A stretch of 64,000 nucleotides of DNA from Pipra filicauda. Taxonomy: Eukaryota; Chordata; Aves; Passeriformes; Pipridae. The translations under genes were made by a program, and so were the position numbers. Position 1 is the stretch's first letter. Every line of letters starts with the position of its first letter. The notes under the pieces are model-generated. The model did not search any database. It had not been told where the DNA came from and was given only the letters and a program-made list of their open reading frames with translations. The DNA is taken from positions 4,214,201 through 4,278,200 of the forward strand of contig NW_024104420.1 of assembly GCF_003945595.2 (NCBI RefSeq), written 5' to 3'. Shown here one piece after another: positions 1-14,834 of the stretch.

Positions 1-3000
1 CTTGTAACATAATTTTGAAGTTTCCTTTAAAAAATGAGTGTATTTGTTTTCAGAAATAAAATCTATTTTTCATGTGAGCTGAATTGTTACATTCTTTTGC
101 ACCACAAATTAATTAGTGTGGCAGCTCAGAACTGCTAAATCATGCTAAACTGGTAACAGTGAACCCCCGTGGAAGAAACATTATCTGGTTGGGGTTGGGA
201 GCTTTGCTTTTATTTCCTATCTTTTCATTGTATGCTGGATGGAACTGCTCTTACTGATTATTATAGGTCCTGCTTCTGCTTTTCCAGAAAGGTTGGTTTT
301 ACACATAAAGCGTTTGTGTGTCTACACGCATGTGCACGCACACCTTAATAGAAAGTAAGAGAGAGATAGTTACTGCAGATCTCACTTGATTCTTTATGCT
401 CATTGGAGATATTTGAAAAACAGATTTTTTTTTTTTTTATCTAAACTCTAATTGCAAGAACAAGATAAATACTGTTGAGCAGTATTGAGCAAAACTACCA
501 ATAACAGGACAGGAAACACAACAGGCACAAGAAAAATTGTATTTTTGAGAGTAAAAAAAACACTATAAAATATTTAAACTGACAGCTATTGGTTAGTCCT
601 TTGAAAAGCTCACATAGCAACACATAATGGAGATACAACACCTATGGGCTACAATAAAAGATATTAGAAAGCTACTTTTGCTGTTACCCTATTGTCCTTA
701 CTAATGCCAGACTCCTGTTAAGGTAACTGAGAATTCTGCACTCATAAAAAGGTAAAAAAATGTAGAAAGATAGTAACAAAAAGGAAAAAAAGGAATAGGG
801 AAAAAATGTCAAGGAAATTCCATTCTCAAAGCATATTCTGCACTAGACCTAGGAGTTTTTAGATAACATTAAAGGAAAAAGCCTTGACCGGTTCAAAAAA
901 AAGCTATTAGGTATACAGCTCAATATATACACAGAAAGATACCATTCAGTTAAAGCAGAGTCAAATTAATAAAAGCAGAGGTAACACCAGCAGCAATAGG
1001 GTAACATAAGATCATTCAAGGGTATCCATGCAGCAATAAAAATGCATAGTGAGACTACACCAAATGACTGCCGTACAGCTGCCAAGATGCTGGGCATGGA
1101 AACTAACCATATGAGCCTCATGTGTAAACTACCTTCTCCATGCCATCTGACAAGGCTTTTACACACCAGATGCCTCTAACATTCAGCCCAGCAACTTCTG
1201 GTGTCGTGTAATTATATACCCTAACTGGAATCCCGCCCCTGCTGGACCTGTGCTCATTTCAAAGATCTTTTGATAATGTTCCACAGTAGTGGGGAAAGGA
1301 GAATAAATACCATGACTCCATGCAGATGGTACAGGTACGTGTCAGGAGGATGCATGCCTTACTGTTTCTACTTTTGATTTTATACAGTTTGACTAATCTG
1401 CACTTTCTTCTCCTTCCCCAGAAATATCACCTATGAAAACGCAGGTTCACTCCAATTCAAAACCTTCATCTATTATCTGGGATGTATAGGATACAAAACC
1501 TAAGGACACTGGTTTGATGACAGCTGTAAAACAGTAACCAAAGTTTTCAAAAGTGAGGCTGTCTTCATTCATAGGGGTGCAGCTTCAGAAATATCAAGAA
1601 TTGCCTCGTGCCTTTCCTCCAGTCAAGGGGCATTAAGAAATGAAAGGTTTTTTTTTTTTTTTTTTTTTTGCTAAAAGGGTTTTTATTGTTATTATACATG
1701 TTGAAAATACTGAATGCAGTCCACAAAATACCTGGTAAAACTATTTCTTCACTTAATTCACTTTCCCATCTTTTCTGGATATTTTTATAGTACTTGAAGG
1801 TCACAGACCTAACGACTTCCTTTCTTGCCTTTGCTTTTTTGTCGTATCAAGGGATACTGCCACCTACAAAGAATTTCTTACTAACTAATTGCATCAATAT
1901 TAATACTACTCTGACCAGGTGATACAGGTGCTCCACAGGTGACTCTTACATTATGTTTAATCAGACTGCTTTTTATTATTCTCACAAATTGGTGCAGTTT
2001 TGTAACAGAACTTTAACTCAGTACAGTTACTGAAATGCTAACATCATGCAGCTTTTTCTGTTTCAGCCTATGCAAAAGCACAGAGTGACTTTGAGTGTGT
2101 GGGGGATTATCAAGAGTGAGAATTTACTTTTAACTTTGCAGAATGCAGTATTTGAAGAACTTTGACTTATTGCATCCAGTGAGACAGTGCTTACATTGAA
2201 AAAAGAGATTACTTTGCACACCTTGCAAAGTTGGTAGTGCACAGATTGAAGATATTAGCAGTGCTTTTTCTCTCAGTAAAATATGTCATTTGTGATTTAT
2301 GTAGCAATCGATTCTAAATAATTAAATTTCATTTACCCATGCTTTAAAAAATAAGGGATTTTTTTATTGGTACTTTATCATCAGTGCTTCCATTTTATCA
2401 TGAGAACAGAATTACTATAGATTTGCACTAGTATTGTTGTATTTGGAAAATTCATTCGTGATTACTTAATAACAAGGTCCCTTACTAGGCAAAATGTGAA
2501 AGATAGACTTTGCTTTTATGAGTTGCTTTTATTTGGTGCGTATCATGCTTTCAAATCTTAAATGCTTTGCAGATTTTTCCAGTCAGCAGCCCTCCCAATT
2601 GGAAACGTATAAAATGTAAGGTTGGTTGTTTGGTTTGTTTACTGGGAGCTTTTTTATTTGTTTCTGCAGTCCTGAAAGACTCTACAATTTCCACAGCACA
2701 TTCAAATCTCTTGTCACAGAAGTCTGTTCATTTATTGCTGTCATCATCACACCTAAGGCTTTTTGAATGCATTCATAATGCACACAAATGTCAATGTATG
2801 TTGTGGTCCTGCTTGCAGAAATCACCTCTCTAATAAGTCTGGAAAGTTTATGCACTTCTAGAACAAATGGAAGCAGGGAAAATATAAAAACCAATATTCA
2901 GTTTTATGTTACCTGCTGTCCCACTTCCTACTCAGTATACACTGAATTGTATTTGTGTGGTTATTTTTCTAGTTTATGAGATGGCTGATTGAAGAAACAA

Positions 3001-6000
3001 GTTTGGGAAGAGGAATGGGGAAGGCACTGAGACTATCTCACTCCTTCCTCTCTAGGTAGGCCTGTCTGCAGTACCTTCTTTTCTCCTCTTCCCTTCACAT
3101 TACCCCTCCTTCTCACTCTTCCCTGCTGCAGAGGAAACAGTATGCTTTTGTTATATGACACCACCTCTGGGTCAGTTGGTAGAAGACAGGGAAGAATTTG
3201 TCAAAGTAGGGAGTTACTCAAGCAACCTGTGCTCCAGGTTGCAACTCAGAAACCAAACAACTATTTTAAGTGATTTTCCAGGAAGTGCTGGGAAGTTTTA
3301 TAAAATTTTCATTCTCTGAAGTATAATTCTTCTCTACTTCATCCTTTATATTTCCATACTACTTGACCAAAAGTTAACTGTGTGTTTGAGGAAAAGACTA
3401 GGCAGTTTTAATTATCAAAACTCTTTAAGGAGAAACGGCTTAAGACTTTCCACATAGCCCATAAAGTCTTACCCTATTCAGAAACTTTTCTATATAATTG
3501 AAATTCATTCCTTCTGGATGGGTAAAAGACATCTGTACAACCCACTATATGAGATTAGTAGCTCTTGCTTTAGCAAAGTGACATCTAAAATATGTATAAC
3601 ACTGTAGACTGCTTTAAACAGTTAGGATAACCAGACTGTTTCTCAACAGAAAAACTACTATAAAAAAAATTATTATTCTCCACGTCTTCACACATTCAGA
3701 ATATATTCTACATTAGAGTAGTCTGATGCAAAAATGGGAAATATATGGACTTTATTTTTTTTACCCTGACCAGCATTTTAGATTCTTCATATTTTCAGAA
3801 GATCAAAACTAAGTTTGAAATTGAAAAGGTCTTCTCACTTTAAATATGAAACCTCTGCTGTAACTGTTATAAAATATGTCCTGAAAGTTCTTTCTCAGAT
3901 TTAATTCAATAATATTGAAAATTTATGAGTGTTCAAGCTGGTCTGCATAAAACTAGTTTTTCTGTCCCACAAAAGCCTATCCCCTGGAGAAGAGAACCTC
4001 CCACAGGGCATAGTAGGAATATATTTTCCCATTTGTGATCATTACTGCAGAATGATCAAGGCACATAGGTAAGAGATCTTTCTCAGGAAACAGCAATACG
4101 GGTGACAGTGTTGAGAGCAACAAGTCATCAAATTGTCATATACTACTTGGCAATGAAAGTTCTTTTCAAGGACAGAATTCCAGTATTCAGCAAGCCATGT
4201 TTTCTGAAGGCTGGAGGAGCAACACCTACCTGCACCTCCACCTGCCTGGTTTCTAGGCACTTGATCCCCACTGCAGAGTTCAAGCATGCGGATTACAGGG
4301 GTTAGCAACCCAGTTTGCAGAGCATGAGCTAGTCAGGAGTATGAACCGAGGAAGCCCAACACTTAACCAATGACTCTAGTATTTAGAGTGCTCTCCTGAT
4401 GGGGTAGGAGCATAATCATTTTCTTTTGAATACCATCAGTCCTTGTGTTCTCCTCTTAAATGTAAGCTAAATGTGTCTGGGTGGGTGTTTATTCTTCATA
4501 TAAACATAGGAAGGAAGAAAAAGTGATTTTCTTTTCTACCATCCTGGATGAACTCACACACGTATTCCATCTCAGAGAGCAGGTCCTAAAAATAAAGTTG
4601 TAATGTAGCTGAGGGAAGGAACAACCAATCCCTCCCCCTGCAACTGCCTACCCGTGAAATTTGAGATGATTCATTGGGTCATTCAGAATGAGTACACAAG
4701 ATACATGAATCTAGCCAAAAATCAGTCATTGTCATCAGAGTAGAAACAGAATACCCTCCTAGGAGGTGCAGTGAGGCCCTTTAAGAGACACCTCTCCAAG
4801 AGCAGTGTGCAAATATTCACTAAACCCCTGCAAAATCTAGTGCTGTCCCCTTTGGAGGAGACACAGGAGCCAGTTAGCCATCTACAGACTCTCATGATCA
4901 GACTTTACATCTGCTTCGGTGCAGTAACAACATTTGAATGCTCAGGGGAGCACACACTTTGAACCACAGATCCTAAAGCTACTTTCAGAAATGCCCTGAA
5001 GTCTTGAGGCTCATATAGTATTTGCTAGAAATATCTGACAATCTCTAAGTTTATTCTGACACTCAAGAATTGCTTATACTTTACAATACCCTAACCTAGT
5101 CATGCAGATTAGTCTTGCATATTAAATTCAGCATTTCATCTCTCTTGTTATATGTGTAAGAAAAGGAAGTGTCACTACAAGCCAATGTCATCATACTCAC
5201 CTGTCATTCAACTTACATACATCTGTCAGTTTGTATAAGTTTTTGTCCTGCTGCCCTTCACATGCACATGCTACATAACTGATAGGACTGTCATTCCAGG
5301 ACGTGAAGCTGCTACATGGCTTCTAGTTTAAAATGATCTGAAGTATCTGTGTGTGATCTTTACTAACTCTGGAAAGCAACTTCAGCTTTGGCAATTTCTT
5401 TTTCAACTTCACAAATATTTTTATTATTTATGCTTTATGAGCATGTTTTGCATAACAGAAAAAGGGAAAAGACTTTATTTTTGATGCAAATATGCACAGC
5501 TTTATTTATAATGAAAAAAATTAATGAAATGGCATTAATGAAAAAAAAAAGCCACATTATAAAAGGTTTGGCTTTGTTTATTCACGAAAATAAATCAACA
5601 AAGCCCATTTCTGCTTTCTCAAACAATCAACTATTAATCAGTGCTCCCATTTCACACCCTTTTCATGTTCCCTTCTGTGCATGATGGGATTAGAACAGAA
5701 GGTTTTGCTTATCTCCTTCTGAGATTATTAAATTTAATGTTAAACAAAAAAAAAATCACAAAATGCATTCATGCCCTTGAAGTCTGGCAGTCAAGCCTTG
5801 AAGGTGAACACTATCCTTTCTGCTCCTGCACTGATGAATAGCTATCTATCCAATGCAGAAAAATACCAAAAGGGTGGCAAAAGAATGTCTGTTCAAAACA
5901 CTTTGTTCTGTCCTGTGGGACTGGATCTCCCAGACAGATCCAGGAGATTAGAAGTTTTCAATGTGCTCGGTGACTTAGTCTAGCAATAGCATTACTGAAT

Positions 6001-9000
6001 AAGGGAGACAATAATGGCACCTACTATGAAATTTTGTATTATGTATTTTCCCTTTATTGCAAAAACTAAACCACTTTTTTTGTTTGTTTGTTTAATGTAA
6101 TGACATGATATTGACAGTTTCTGGTTTCATCAGACATAAAAAAGAATTTCTAAATCTGTTTTGATATGAACCTAAATTACCTAATCACTCTGTTGAAAAA
6201 TAAATTATTCACAGTTTTACCCCTGGTAACCTTATTCAACTGTTTCGAGTGTAACACTGTCATTTCTACAGGCAAGTATTTGCACAGACCAAATGTGTAT
6301 GCCAGTGAATGTTTGCTCATGTCTTTCTACAAAAGTATCTCTTTGCAGGCGTAAACATATATTTTGTAGACATAGTTCAAATGTTTACTCTTAGAAACTG
6401 TCCTAGTGGACAGTGAAAGGTGTAATTGCAGATTCTAGGTCAGGATGATAAATCTACATCATGTACTGGAAGCATTAATAAAAAGATGTATAATTATAGG
6501 TGTCATTTTCTAGTGAAATGTGGTGATATACATTTGCAAAACAGTGGCTGCTGGATGGTAGGTACAAACTCGACCGGTGTGTTTGCACCTACATGTGTAC
6601 TTAGGTGATGTCAGGGCTGCAAGCAGATGGGGAAGTTAGGTGCTAAAACAACAGAAGTGGTTGCACACTGGAGGGAAGAGTGTCACTTCTGTTTATTAAG
6701 AGGCGAAGTGTGACCTTGCATGAAAATGCCCACTAGTATGCTCATAAACGATTTGTTTGTAAGCAGCTAAAAGCCACTCAAGTGGATCAGTATTGCTTAT
6801 TGGTCTCTGATCTGTAATATAAAAGTAACTCATAGCAGCAGAGCTAGAAATGGAAACAAGACAGCAGTCACTGTGAAGGAGTACTGGAACTATGGCAGAA
6901 AGGTGGAAAGAATAGTAATGAGGGACAAAAAAAAGCTGCGATTCCAAAATAGATGTGACAGCAGATGTTTAAAAAAAATATCTGAGACACAGGAATTGAA
7001 AAGTGTAATTACAAGAAGAAGACGAGATGTTTTGGCCAGAAATACAATACACATACAAAAGAAATTGTCTATATTTCATGTGTTACCATCACTGAATTTC
7101 TTAAAATGCAAGAATACCAGTAATTAAATGCCAGTGATAAATTCTGGGAACAGATTTCCTCCATGTAGAATACAAATACCATTTTGGCCTAAGTCCCGAA
7201 CAACAAAAAATGTCTTGCTGATGTAAGGTACTTGCTCTTTAGAGAACAGCCCTGCTAGTGAGAAGATCTTGTAATTTTTACAGAGTTGGTCTAGGTCCTC
7301 AGCACATGGAGGAGATGGCTGACGTGTCATTCCTCTCATGCTCAGATACAGAAGGCAAATAAGGCCTGTAAGCACCAGGACTTCCCCTCCTTGTAATCTG
7401 TGGGGAGAAGACAGTGCCCTGGCTCCAGTTTTAGGCAACTATCCTATCCCTGATGGGAGCTAATAAAAGATTTGGTATATGGAGAGTGCTCAGGACTTGG
7501 CAATAGATACAGAGATAATCCCTCCCCCTTGCGAGTGTTTACAAGGGTAGGAAACTAGAGAATGCGTCCACTCTGACTTTAAATGATGTGGGTAACAGAA
7601 GGCTGATAATTGTGGCTGTATCAGTCCAGCCAGGGACCAACATAGCTCTGCTGCTGGTAGGAGCCCCTTTTCAGTGCATTTCCACTATGCAGCAGGCTGA
7701 CAGGGTAGGCAGAGCTTTGGTCGTCTCAGCTGTGCCCTGTAGTAGTTTTGACAGTGATGGCTATGATATGATTGGTTGGATCTCTCTTCCAAGGTTTGTT
7801 ATATGAAACACTAGTTATAAATCTAAATTGATACACCATCTGCCTTCTAATCTCTCTTATTTAAAACTCAGACTTACTAAGACATTAATTTGCAAAGGTT
7901 CACATTTTAGGAAAAAAGAATCCCATTATAAATTTTGAATAATCCCATTTATAGTGTTTCATTTACTTGCTGCTAACTTTTCTGGTAAAAGAAAGAAGTC
8001 ACAGGTCCTGTTTCTTTTGTTCCTGTTGTATTTTATTTTTAAGCTCTTTTATTTAAAAAGGACTATTCTTACAACAGTGTGTTTTACAAGAGAAGACCAT
8101 TCAAAAAAGCTAAGAAATAAGAAGTGCATGTAGTTTTTTCTTTCACAAGTGTTTTCTATGCTTGGCCAATGGAAATTATCCCTTTCTCGGCTACCTTTAG
8201 AACTTCCCTTCTTGAAAGGGAATGTCCAGCACAGCATTTGAGAAAAGGCTACTGCAGTGTCTTCAGAGTTACTAAATTATTCTTGTTATTCTTCATCCTA
8301 TTACTTTTGTATGCATTTTATTTGTGACAGCATTCTAAAGCTTTTCACTGAGCTACCTGCAGTGATGTGTAATATTCCTACCTCAGGTGACTTTGTAAAA
8401 GAAGATTAAAAATTGTTCATTTATTGCTAAATTAAAGCAGTAGTTTCCTAAGGTTCCTAGCTTTTATGTCATTTACTGTCAGGTTTATCTATAAAGTCCA
8501 AGCAAAGAACTCTAATTATTAGTAATGATGAGCTCACTCTAACATCCTTTATCCTGTTAAGGCATGTGCAAATACTATGAGCAAGATTAACCCACTTTAC
8601 TCTTCAGGAGGCTTATGAACGTTCAAGTTTTTCTAAATGTACTTATCACAGAGCAGTGCAGTCAAGAAGACAGATTTGTTTCTTCTATACCTGTGCAGAA
8701 TATGACTCAGGCACCCAGCAAGTTATGTCAAACACTTGGAGGCAGTGTGACAGATCTTTTGGAACTTTTTGGCTGATACACTTTGCCAAACTGACAATTG
8801 GAACTTTTGTGCTAGCATATTTTGTACTCCTTCTTAATTCTTGTATAAGCTAGGCAGAAGAAAGGTGCAAGTAATCCAGGTTAAGGAAAATAGTGTCACA
8901 GTGCTAGTGCAAGCAAACTCAGGTGATTCCTCTGTCTGTAAAGAGCACTTCTTTTTCTAAAATAATACAAACAAGATACATTTAATGGAATTATGCTAAT

Positions 9001-12000
9001 TCAGAAAGAGGGAAAATATATGAAAACAGGCATTTAATGATAAAATCAGATGCACTGGAAAAATGGAGAACTTTCTCAGTAACAATATTATAGGGGACAC
9101 AAGTAAGACATGTTAGAAGAGAAGAACTTTCAAGGACAGATTTAAAGAACTGCTTAACAATACTGAGTTTTTCCAGCTGCTGTAGTACTCTCGTATTTCG
9201 GTGTAAAGAGATTGCATGAATACATTTATTGCATGAACATGCTCACGAATGAAACAAGCAAGGAGATTCAAAGCATAAGACTATGTCTACTTCTTACAGA
9301 AAGCAAATCCTTAATTTAGCTTTGTATAGTTGCCTGGCAATATAGCTTTCTAGGAATCTCCAAGAATAGAGCTACTTAATAACAATTTTTTGTATAATTC
9401 TAGAAATTTCCATTACTAAAGTTATCCCTTTATGTCTATTTCACTGAAGAGAATCCTGTTCATTTTGACTAACTGAAAGAACATGAAAGAAAGAGATCAC
9501 TGATGAATTCTAAGAGGTATAACAACAATAGGCCTTTATCTCTAAATAAGCAGTTAATAATAATGCAGAAACATTAATTGGCTGCTTGCATTTTTTCTCT
9601 ACAGCTCCTGCATGTAGGAATAACATTTATTGCAATACTATTTCCAGTCCATCATGGATGTAAATATCCCCTTTTTACAATAATCTAAGTAAAATTATTT
9701 TCTTAGTCAAGGGGACTATCAGCATTTTTATACCTTCTGTTAAAACATCCTTTTACGTTTTCTTATTTTTCTCTGAATCCCTCCATTCTCTGAATATCTC
9801 AAGAGTGAAGTTTTTAAGGGGTGATTTTTGGCCACTTAATTGCATGTCTCCAGTCAGTTTTTTCCAGTGATCCAATTGAGCACTAACTGCATGACCAAAC
9901 TGGGATGAAGATGTAATAATAATCCTGATACCTGAGAAATTTTAAAGGGTCAGTGAACCACACAGTACCATCGGCAAAAGAAGAAACTATTCGAAGAGAA
10001 TTCAGATTAGGATTAGTTTACCATCTTATCTTTGTAACAGTATTTTCTTAATTTTACAAATTAATTTGAAAAGGTGCTCACTTATACTAAGCAAGTATTA
10101 TGTATGCTACATCACCCTTCTCCCTCCAAGATTTGCCTGTTTTGAGTAGCTTGCATATTGTAAGTTCCTGCTTTCAGAAAATTTTCTAGTAGATGAATTT
10201 CTTGATTGGGGTTTACATTGTCTTTCCCCTGAGGATATCTTTATAATAATTTCATAAAAATTATGAACTCTATTACACTAGAACAAAAATGATATATACT
10301 TGGAATTGTTAACCAGTGAAACTGCTCACAACTGAATACCCACCACTCTGATACCGCAGAGCATATCAACCTCTGTAACGTGAACTATAGGCTCAAAAGC
10401 TGTGCCCCACATCAGCAGTAGTTGTAAATGCTGTATTTCTCAGCATTATAACAGTTCTTGGGTATCTAGCCACCAATATAATCCAGAACCTTTACCTGCC
10501 AATTACAACTTGAAACTTTACCTAATGCATTGGAAGAGTTAGTCATCTTAGCTGTGAAACTGAGAAGCAATGTGAACCTGATATAACCAGCAGGAAACTG
10601 CCATCTGAGGGGCAATGGCAGTTCATGAAAGTAAAATGCTACCATACAGTACCCAGGATAGAGCCTAGATCCAAATTGTTTCTTGAGGCACAGTATTCAT
10701 CACCACTCCCTGCAAAAATGGAGAGGAGGAAGAAGAAGGACAAAGAGGATGCAGTGGTGCCTGTGCCATGTTTTATCTGCTCAGCCCATGCCAAGTCGCA
10801 GAACAAATAGGGTCATCTTCCTCTGAGTGATAAGCTTTAATGTGCATCTCTTAGCTCAATGCTTTAGCTACTAACCTAGAGGGTTTTCTGAAATAAAAGT
10901 CTTAATAGAACGAACTTTAAACACTCATTAGTACAGGGTCTGGAATTCAGATTTCCAAGTCCCAGATGACTTCCTCAGCCATTAGTCTGCAGAGCTTTGC
11001 AATGGCTATTTAATTATTCTCTTCAACAGTAAGAATAATTGAAAAAACCTTTCCCTATATTCTAGCAATTAGAGTCCTGCTCTGTGGGATTTAAAATTTT
11101 ATCATGCAGATCTGTAGCACAGTCTCTCACAGGCTAGGAGACCCTTCTAGGTCTTAAGATTATTTAATAAGTGAATTTGTGGGAACAGGTAGCAACACTT
11201 CTGTTTTGAAAAGAGCAGTGAGGGAAGGAGAGAAAATACATAATGTGTTGCAAAAATGTCCAATGAAGGTGTCCATGATGGTGAGAGAGGGGTAGAAAAA
11301 ATATTTAAGATCACTTCTGGGCAGACATAGATATCAGCTGGGTGCTTAGCTGATCATTACATGTAAGATTTTAGTACTGGGTATCCCCAAAACCAAGTGA
11401 CTTGAGAATATGGCTAATGAAAGTGAAAGCATCTTTATAATCAAGTAGCAGATGTGATGGAGGGTCTCAAAGCCTTGAGTCCCGATCTTACATCTTTCAC
11501 CAAGTCCCCCGTAAAGAAGAGATCCAGATGGACAATTTGAATACATATTCTATATTGATTTTGCAGTAAAAGAGGATATGGGGAAAAGAAATAAAGGAGA
11601 GAACATCTGCCAATATTTATATATGCATTTCAAGATGAAATAGTTCAATTGCTAACTGAGGAATACATAGCCTATTGCTTAAGACTACATCAATATCAGA
11701 CAGCTGGCAAATGGCCTATATGGTACAAAGGTTCCTGGGAAGATAAGTGACACTACAGACTAGTAAAAGCTGACATTAGGACTGCAAAACTGAGTTAGAA
11801 CTATAATAAAAGATAGAATTAATGCACACTTGGATTTATTTGATTTTGGGAAAGAACCAGGTTTTTTTCTTCCCCTTTAGGAGGGGCCCTATCTAAAAAT
11901 AAAATGGATTTCTTTGAAGAAGTCAATACAATGGTGTTAGCAATGGTCATTTAATACACTTGGAGCTTCAGAATGTAGAAATGTACAAGACCCTGAAATA

Positions 12001-14692
12001 AAGTTGGTTTTGCAGTAAATAATCAATACTGGGTTTTAGCCAACCATGTAATTTTTTTTAAGCATTAAAATAGACATTTTTGTGGTAAAAGCATAGAAGT
12101 AAAATTTACTAAATCATTTACTGAGGTAAAATAGCAAGTAATTTCATCAAGGCATTTCAAACCCATTAATTCTAACAGTGAGTTGTTTTTTTTCCTGTAC
12201 CTATACACTTCCAGGTTATTTTTGTAAGTACTAAGAGGATACATAGCACCCTTAACAATCTTACTGCTGTTCAGTCAAGGCCGTACTGTAAATAAATAAA
12301 ACAAGGGAAAATGGTAGCTAAATATAAACAAACTTGGCAAGAAAATACAGCATATTTTTATTTTGCCTGTTGTGAGGGTGTGAGGCATGTGGCAGGAATA
12401 CCCCTGCTAGATGGCTAGTTGACCTTTCGGTGGGCAAAGAAGAGGCTCCCCCAGCAAACAATCTGGAGAACTAAATACTTAAAAAGCTTTTTTTTTCTGA
12501 CTTTGGAGGCCAAATATTCACATGACTGAGTGAGCTGGATAATCAGAGCAATTAGATTTCAAACATAAATAGGTTTTTATCAAAAGTGATAGTTTCATCA
12601 AGCATCATATCAACAGAAAAGTTTCTCCTTGTCTTTAGTAGAGTGTAATTTTAATTCCTTTTCCTGTCACTCTGTGTGTCTATAGTAGCTTGAGTTTTAT
12701 ACATAAGCATATGTAATTGCAGAGTGCCTTAATTAAAAAACAATGCAGTGGAGGTGGAGGGAGTAGGGTCCTTGAGTCACTTTTTAACTGACAGCTGGTC
12801 AATTATTTTCATGCAACATTTTTCTTCAATTTACAAAAAGTGCGTAACATTCTTTCATCATGAATAGAAAAAAAAGTTTCAGATTTTAGGATTTAATTAC
12901 TATTCTATTGCACTCTATCTCTGTTCTTCATTTAACTGAATTTAGGAAGGAGTTTTAGCTGACAATATAGATTTCAGTTATATGAAAGGAGAAGATATAG
13001 AAGGATTATTGAAAAAGAGGAAAAAAGGAACAGTGTTGAGAAATGCTGATCTTATAAAAAGTGAAATACCTCTGTAGTGGAAATACTCAGTTAATGAAAG
13101 ACAAGTCAAATCCTCTTTGTATATTAGTTTCTCCTTTGAATTCTTTTTCATCTAACAGGAGCAGCATTAGAAATCTACATAAAAATAGTTGTGCTTACCT
13201 TGTAGCTGTGGAAATGTAAGAATAATAAAGGGGAACTCAAGAAACTGAACTTCAGTACTTGCAGCTGGACTATTTATATCAATCTGTAAATATATAGGAC
13301 ATTGTTTTGTACTCCCTTTGTTTTATTGTACTCCCTCACGTGGCTAAGCCAAAGAGAAAAAAAAAATCTATTTTAGATTTATTACAGCTTTTGCAGCATG
13401 CAGTATTGTGAAAAAAGACATCTTTCTACTTCGAAACTGCTTCCCACAATATTTGTACTTTGCAGATGAGTTACAAAATCTTTGATTTTAAGTTGGGGGA
13501 GAGAACCTGAAAACTACTGAGGCATCAGAGAACTGAATAATTCTTCTAGATCTCTTCTTCATAAATTGAATTGAAATCTGGATAACAGAGTATGGTAGGG
13601 GTTTTTATCCCATCATATGTATATGAATACTTTTTGTTCATTTGCTTAGTTCATCAGTATGCTTCCTCAGAAGTGCCTTGCTGAAGAACCTAATTTTTCT
13701 GTATCTTTTAAAGCAGTTACTAATTTTTTTTAGAAATGTCTTTAAAATTTGGCTGTCTTAATTCCTGACACATATACTTGCTACTTTAAAAAGACTCTTG
13801 AGCTTCAGAAGGCACTGAGAATCCAGTCTCAAGAATCATGCCTTGAAAATGTATGAAAAGCAGTGGTTCCAAAGTCATTGCAGGCTTGCAAAAGTCTTGG
13901 GCTTATTAACTGCCCTATGCAACTGCAGCAAATGCAAGGAGAAATATCAGTCCCTCTATGACATCCCTATCAGAATTGTCTTTAGCCTCTCTGTTACATT
14001 TAGCATGCTACACCATGATGCCACACTGGTGTCACAGTTCTAAGCATTGCAAAAACATAACTTTCAGGTAAGTGAACCAGCCTTAACCATTTAGGGTCCC
14101 TGTGCAGATCCTGTTTTCCAAACAGGATACAGAAGAACTAGCTAACAACTAAACAGAAGTGTAAAAAATATACATTATGTGTCCTGCTCCCCAGGTTAGT
14201 AAGCAAAGGTGAGCATCTGTCTCCAGTTCAGAGCCTGAAACCTCTCCTGAACACACACCAGTATAGAAGCCAGCCAGAAACAGGAACAGCATCTACATCT
14301 GCATCTACATCATAATCTTGGGATTAGAAATTCATCTCCTACCTTTTGGAAACCTTCCCAAACTAATATTTTACTGTCTGTATCTCTCTCCTGCCAAAGC
14401 ACTGAATAGAGTCTTTGAGAAAGAAAAAGATAAAGAACATGACTATACAGCTATGCAGGATTCAGTGAGACGGGGATTCTTGCTGTCCAAGACTCTGATA
14501 CTTGTCCTATATCATCCAGAGCATCACCTCCATCTTCTCTTCCAGCTGTGCATTGAAGAAAGCATTGTCTGTGGTTATATTTCATGAAAACTCCAGATCT
14601 GTAGAATTTGCACAATGTGTGTTGTGTAAAAGCCTTCCAGACCTCTACCTCAAAGAGGCTGATGTAGTAACATCTAATTTCTGTGTCTAAGT
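1..14692. other. AT-rich non-coding stretch, no gene recognised
   Basis: I see no protein family, RNA gene or clear transposon in this 14.7-kb stretch. Open frames are all about 100 codons or less, start at arbitrary methionines and show no recognisable domain. Visible structure is limited to T-tracts (425-438 and 1648-1669), a short inverted repeat around 8203-8221 (ttccctt / aagggaa arms) and a consensus 5' splice-site match at 14065-14073. The stretch may be intergenic or intronic. Very old repeats could be present below what can be recognised by eye. Confidence 0.6.
1648..1669. repeat. T22 homopolymer tract
   Basis: There are 22 uninterrupted T residues on the plus strand. Nothing upstream on the minus strand looks like a recognisable retrocopy, so I do not call it the poly(A) tail of a processed pseudogene. 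Confidence 0.9.
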
Positions 14693-14834
14693 GACCCTGA
14701 GATTAGTTCAGTTGGTTAAAGCATAGTGCTAATAATGCAAGGTTGTGTGTTTGATCTCTTATGGGCCATTTACTTAAGAGTTGGACTTGTTGATCTCTGT
14801 GGGTCCCTTCCAGCTCAGAATATTCTGTGATTAT
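14693..14834 (+). mobile_element. TguSINE1-like SINE: tRNA-Ile head with CR1-type tail
   Basis: The first half follows tRNA-Ile (AAU) closely. A box A match (tagttcagttgg) lies at 14703-14714, the anticodon loop 'ctaataa' puts AAT at 14731-14733, a decayed box B (gtttgatctc) lies at 14749-14758, and the acceptor-like 'gggcca' follows. From about 14773 the sequence switches to a CR1-like 3' end, with 'gttggactt...gatctctgtgggtcccttccagctcag' in two blocks and then 'tattctgtgatt'. This tRNA-Ile plus CR1 composite is the architecture of TguSINE1, a passerine SINE thought to borrow CR1 machinery. Cloverleaf pairing is broken by substitutions, so it is not a working tRNA gene. The 5' boundary is approximate. 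Confidence 0.88.

Noticed and set aside
4295..4330. A hAT-like terminus (caggggtt...) near 4298
   Set aside because: Only a few bases match, no partner terminus or 8-bp target duplication was found, and the sequence is common by chance.
14065..14073. A perfect 5' splice-site consensus cag|gtaagt
   Set aside because: The upstream frame ends 22 bp before it and no matching acceptor or conserved exon is visible. Single 9-bp matches are expected by chance.
14695..14766. A functional tRNA-Ile gene
   Set aside because: Stem pairing is broken at several positions and the sequence continues into a CR1-like tail, so it is a SINE head.
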